Notes under the pieces: model-generated | Told to the model about the DNA's origin: nothing | Databases searched by the model: none | The model's input: the letters and a program-made list of their open reading frames with translations, nothing else | Program-made: the position numbers and the translations under genes | Shown here: piece by piece, positions 60,087-64,000 of the stretch | How the letters are laid out: each line of letters starts with the position of its first letter | Position numbering within the stretch: position 1 is the first letter of the stretch | From: Zonotrichia leucophrys gambelii | Lineage: Eukaryota > Chordata > Aves > Passeriformes > Passerellidae | Direction of reading: 5' to 3' | Assembly (NCBI RefSeq): GCF_028769735.1 | Contig: NC_088173.1 | Location: forward strand, 10,251,038-10,315,037 | DNA: 64,000 nucleotides

Positions 60087-63000
60087 AAATACAGCATTTC
60101 CTTCTCTTTGTTCAATTCACATTGTTGAAACTACTTCTAAGCAGGTGTTTAGAGCACAAATCTTACAGACACTAAAATAAGGAGATGTTTGGTTTATGAC
60201 ATGTGTGGTCTGGTTGGCTTGCAGTTGACAAGGCTTTTACAGGAACACATCTGACTTTTTACAAGTTTCCAACAACAGTAAACTTTATTCCTGCTGACAG
60301 CAGAAGCAATTGCTGTGTTCAGAATAAAATTGATTGGTTTAAAAGTTTAACTTTGTTTTCTTGTGTCATGTTTTATGCTCTAAGGTTACATTTAAATATC
60401 TTTCAGATAATCATTTTGTAAAAAACAATTACTTTACAATTACTAAAAAATAATTACTGGGGTAAAAATATGTGTGAATGAGCACCAAATCATTGCAAGG
60501 TAAGGGGAAGTGGGGTTTATTTGAACTGGAAATAAGTATTTAACTTACTCATGTAGAAAACAGTATTTTCATAGTTGAACTTTCACAATTTATTTTCAAG
60601 ATCAGAAGAACAAAAATTAAAAGAAATAATAAAATTAAAGCAAGAAATAAAACTGCCATCATAACCATCTGCAGCAGGAACTTTGTGTATTGTGATCCAA
60701 ACATCTGCCCTCATGATGGCATGAGGGGGAAAATTCTTGGGAATTGTTGATTCTTGATTTTTGGGCCTCATTTTGAAATAGTATCAATAGTGGCAACTCA
60801 GCATACACAAGCCTGTAAAATATCACACACAGATTGAGCAGCTAACACTATTACAACCACTCTGCTTTGTGAGGGATGATCCAACTGAAGATGCTCCAGC
60901 TACCAGCTGCTACTGCCAGCCCCCCCAACAGAGCTTAGTACCTCTGCACCAGTGCTGAGTCGGCCCTATTTTATTTTTGGTTTTGTTTGAAAGTGTTTGG
61001 ATCCCCTAAACTTAAAATGTATGGCACCTTATTTCTTCTAGAAAAATTGCAGAATCTGTGCAACTGGCTGGCAGGTCAAACGAGGCTGAGAGAAGAGCAC
61101 AGAACTGTGTTGAACTGACTTTGGTAGGACAATGGAAGGCGCCTTCGTTTGGCTCACATGGTGCTATTGGCTTCTTCCAGCAGATTGGCTTCTTGTTATC
61201 TCTCCTGTTTCCTTCTTCATGCTACTGGCTTTATCAGGCAGGAGTCACAAGATGCATTAAGCGCATATCAATGCTACGAGATATTTTGGCATTGTTATCA
61301 ATTATTTTAAAAATCCGTAATCTAAAACGTAAATGAGCCCATGCTCAAAGATGCCTTGTCAACTGCAAGCAAACCATAAAACATTTTGCATACCAATTCA
61401 GTGGTAACATTCCACTGCGACAGTAATTTCATCTGCTTTCATAGGTTCTGACATTTTTCTAGCGCAATCACCTCCTCTGCACCTGAGTAAGTAGTTTGAT
61501 TTCTCTGGAACCTCAACAAATAAATTTCACTCATTTTTTCCACATGCTTCAAATGTTGCATATGCCACGGACACATTACTTACCAAATAGTAATATTAGC
61601 ACAGAACACAAGGTTCTGCTTTGAATTAAAAATTTCAATATACAGTAATAATATGTGAATAATTAGGATATGTCCATGAGGTATCAGCATCAGCAACAGT
61701 GCAGAGAGCCACACAGCCCTTTTGATTCAGTCTGTCACCACCTCAGCACTCTGTCACTGTGCTGTCATTTGTTACTGCACCCCTCAGCCTTCCCTTTCAC
61801 CTTCAAATCTTTACATTTTACTTGGCTGTCCTAAAACTGCATTGGCAAGCTCTGCATGTCTATTACAAAATAACAGCATTGTAGTCTGATGCAGCAGCAT
61901 ACACCCAAAACCAAAATATATTTTACTCAATATAATCTATAACTCTTGACATATCAAGTGATAGGCTTCAGCACAGCTCCCCTAGTGCTCCCTCTCTGCT
62001 CTGCTCCTCATGCTGCAATTTTCTGCCTACTAGGTACATTCATTGATTGATCAAGGCTTGCAAAAGTCTGAGTTCAATAGGATACACCTCAGCAAAGGCT
62101 GTTTTATGCCTGTCAGCAGTATGATGGGAATTCTATCATGAGACACAGAGACTACTTGCAATCTCATAATTTCATTAAGCAATAGTGCAAGTGGTCTCGC
62201 TAGACTGAGTAGATGACATATTTGCATGAACTGTGAATGCCATCCACCTCATCTAAAACAATACTGAACAAAACAGGGAGCTTAACCAGAGAGAGGTCTC
62301 TTCTGAACAAGCAGATCATTTTCCAATCACATACTCACTTGCACCTAGTGGGTTGGGGGAGAAATGAAGAAAGGTATGAGATCAACTCTAAAAATAGTAA
62401 CTCACTCTCCTGAAAACAAGATATACTTACAGAAATTACAATGTCAGTTCCAGTATTGGGGAAGCAGCAGACTCAAAGTAACTTGTTAGTCTCTGAAGAA
62501 TTATATTCTTCTGCCAGCTTTTTCAGGAAAATCTAATAAAACATTGATGAAATAGAAGAATAATTTTCTCTGCATAAAGATTAAGTGGGAACATGAGTCT
62601 ACACGATGGACAGTTTTTGCATTCATCTCACATCTGCTCAGGAACTGCAGGAACCATTGGGAAATGGCACATCGAATATTTCTAAACTGATGTGTATCTG
62701 AAATAGTAGATGTCAACTCGAGTCCTACAGGAAGTGACAGTCAATACAAGCTTGTTGCCAGCTATTTCTGCAACAACCTATAAAGCTTGACACAGCTAGG
62801 CAGTCTTGTGCTAAGACTAGATCCTATTGTTTCAGAAGAAATAAAAGGGAAGACAAGTATTACCAAGCTGTATCAAAATGCATAATTTCACACAAGTCTG
62901 TGTGCTGGCACTTGTCAGAACCTTCAGAGGGAACTGAGGTTCTGACAAAGAGTATTAGAGTTTAGGAGTAAGGGTAAATGCCTTAGGAACTCCATAAACT

Positions 63001-63099
63001 GGAGTAACTCAGCTGAGTGATTTCTACAGAGTTATTTACCATCTGTTGGTGATGACTCAAGCTAAAAAAAACACAGATGGATCTTGATCCCAATTTTTG

Positions 63100-63191
63100 T
63101 GGGAGTTTTTTGTTTGTTTGTTTTGTTTCTTTTGCTCTGTGATTTTTTTTTTTGTGTGTTTTTGGGGTTTTCGGTGTTTGGGGTTTTTTTG
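63100..63191. repeat. T/G-rich low-complexity tract
   Basis: TTTG and TTTGGGG-like units with long T runs. G runs of four are present but too few and too widely spaced for a convincing quadruplex. Confidence 0.7.
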
Positions 63192-63527
63192 CCTGAACTG
63201 TTCTAAACTTCTGAGACGATTAAGATTTTGCGTCATTTCGGAATAATAGATTTTTATAGGGAGTGTCTCCTAGTTTGTACTTATTCAGAGCTAATTCTCT
63301 AACTATTTATAGTAATAAATGATGCCATGAGTTTCAGCTTTAAGGCTAAGTAATCTTCTTGGAAAAACTTCCAGTCTGTTTGTAATGCATTCTGAAATTC
63401 TCTCTGCTATTTATTGAGGCATAGATTATTCAACTTCCTTCCTCACACATATATTATGTGTTGAATGGGATTACAACAGCCAGCCTGCTCAGCAGGGAGA
63501 CTCCTGAATTAGCCAAGACAAATTACC

Positions 63528-63547
63528 AAAAAAAAAAAAAAAAAAAA
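63528..63547. repeat. A20 homopolymer
   Basis: An uninterrupted A run without an upstream AATAAA. Confidence 0.85.
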
Positions 63548-63775
63548 GCACAGACTGAATCCTTATGTATCTCCTGAATCCTTAGAACCTTGTCAGAATT
63601 TTCTGTATGGAATGCAATTCACATCCTTAGAAGTTCCAGAGGACTGGGATGACCAAGTAATCACTTTGAATACAGAAAACTGGCTCAATCTTTTCTTCAA
63701 AACAGAAACAACCCCTCCGAGTAGAGTTATAGTCTCTTTTTATTGTTTAAGATACATGGAGTTTAAGCTAATAGT

Positions 63776-63795
63776 AAAAAAAAAAAAAAAAAAAA
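63776..63795. repeat. A20 homopolymer
   Basis: An uninterrupted A run preceded by TAATAGT, with no AATAAA in the preceding 30 bases. Confidence 0.85.
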
Positions 63796-64000
63796 TCCAC
63801 ATTAAAAGGAAGACACAGGTACCTCTGTAAAAACCACTGGGGTCACTTTTGTGTGCTAAACTCAGGTTTGCAAAGAAATCACCTTTGAGCACCCTCACTG
63901 GGGACCCCAGGAGAATTCAGTATACCTGGGGGATGGATATCAATGGCACTAAAGCAGGAAAAATCATAAATTACTCCTCTTAGTCCAGATGGTAAATATG

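Larger units (their letters stand above)
58340..64000. other. AT-rich noncoding DNA to window end
   Basis: No gene is recognised. Contents are a decamer tandem repeat at 59691-59730, a 13-bp duplication at 60061-60086, a T/G-rich tract at about 63100-63191, and A tracts at 63528-63547 and 63776-63795. A plus-strand frame at 61058-61336 (92 codons) resembles no known protein. Confidence 0.6.

Noticed and set aside
63100..63191. G-quadruplex candidate in the T/G-rich tract
   Set aside because: Only two or three runs of three or more G at suitable spacing; a four-tract quadruplex is not supported.
1..64000. Prokaryotic-type features (operons, CRISPR, insertion sequences)
   Set aside because: No regularly spaced repeats, no dense coding and no transposase; the sequence is plainly vertebrate noncoding DNA.
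1..64000. tRNA, snRNA, 5S rRNA and well-known microRNA sequences
   Set aside because: No cloverleaf with A and B boxes, no U6, 7SK or 5S words and no known microRNA seed context was recognised while reading; a covariance-model scan was not possible.

Overview
The window looks like nuclear DNA of a bird, most likely a songbird (passerine). It is AT-rich, has very few CpGs, no bacterial gene organisation, and contains several interspersed repeats that I recognise as avian: CR1 LINE 3' ends, two ERVL-type solo LTRs, and a roughly 1.4 kb LTR-retroelement fragment of a family I associate with passerine genomes. The order-level assignment rests on recall of those families, not on a search. No protein-coding gene, rRNA, tRNA, snRNA or known microRNA could be recognised. 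The window is therefore best read as a gene desert or the interior of a very long intron.

Layout. 1-8.0 kb: unique AT-rich sequence with one possible conserved block near 4.2-4.5 kb. 8.46-9.10 kb: CR1 3' fragment (+). 9.1-18.1 kb: mostly unique, with a block near 10.3-10.7 kb lying inside a 184-codon open frame, a possible retrocopied 3' end at 12.9 kb, and a 183-codon open frame containing a candidate exon at 14.49-14.72 kb. 18.10-18.70 kb: ERVL-type solo LTR (+). 20.94-21.79 kb: CR1 (+), the longest and clearest LINE copy. 23.75-24.30 kb: second ERVL-type solo LTR in inverse orientation. 24.3-41.3 kb: long unique stretch with a CR1 tail at 32.4 kb and two possible regulatory blocks at 35.4-35.8 and 36.6-36.9 kb. 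41.30-41.37 kb: a perfect 26-bp inverted repeat forming a compact hairpin, the most unusual small structure in the window, next to an old CR1-like relic. 44.68-44.90 kb: a weak candidate exon. 48.64-50.06 kb: minus-strand LTR element carrying a 217-codon open frame. 50.1-64.0 kb: AT-rich sequence with two unexplained GC-richer patches (57.0-57.3 and 58.1-58.3 kb), a decamer tandem repeat at 59.7 kb and long A tracts near the end.

Nothing here demonstrates a new multi-gene system. The observations most worth checking are the 41.3 kb hairpin, the inverted LTR pair, the CNE-like blocks, and the two candidate exons. All functional claims for these are inference.
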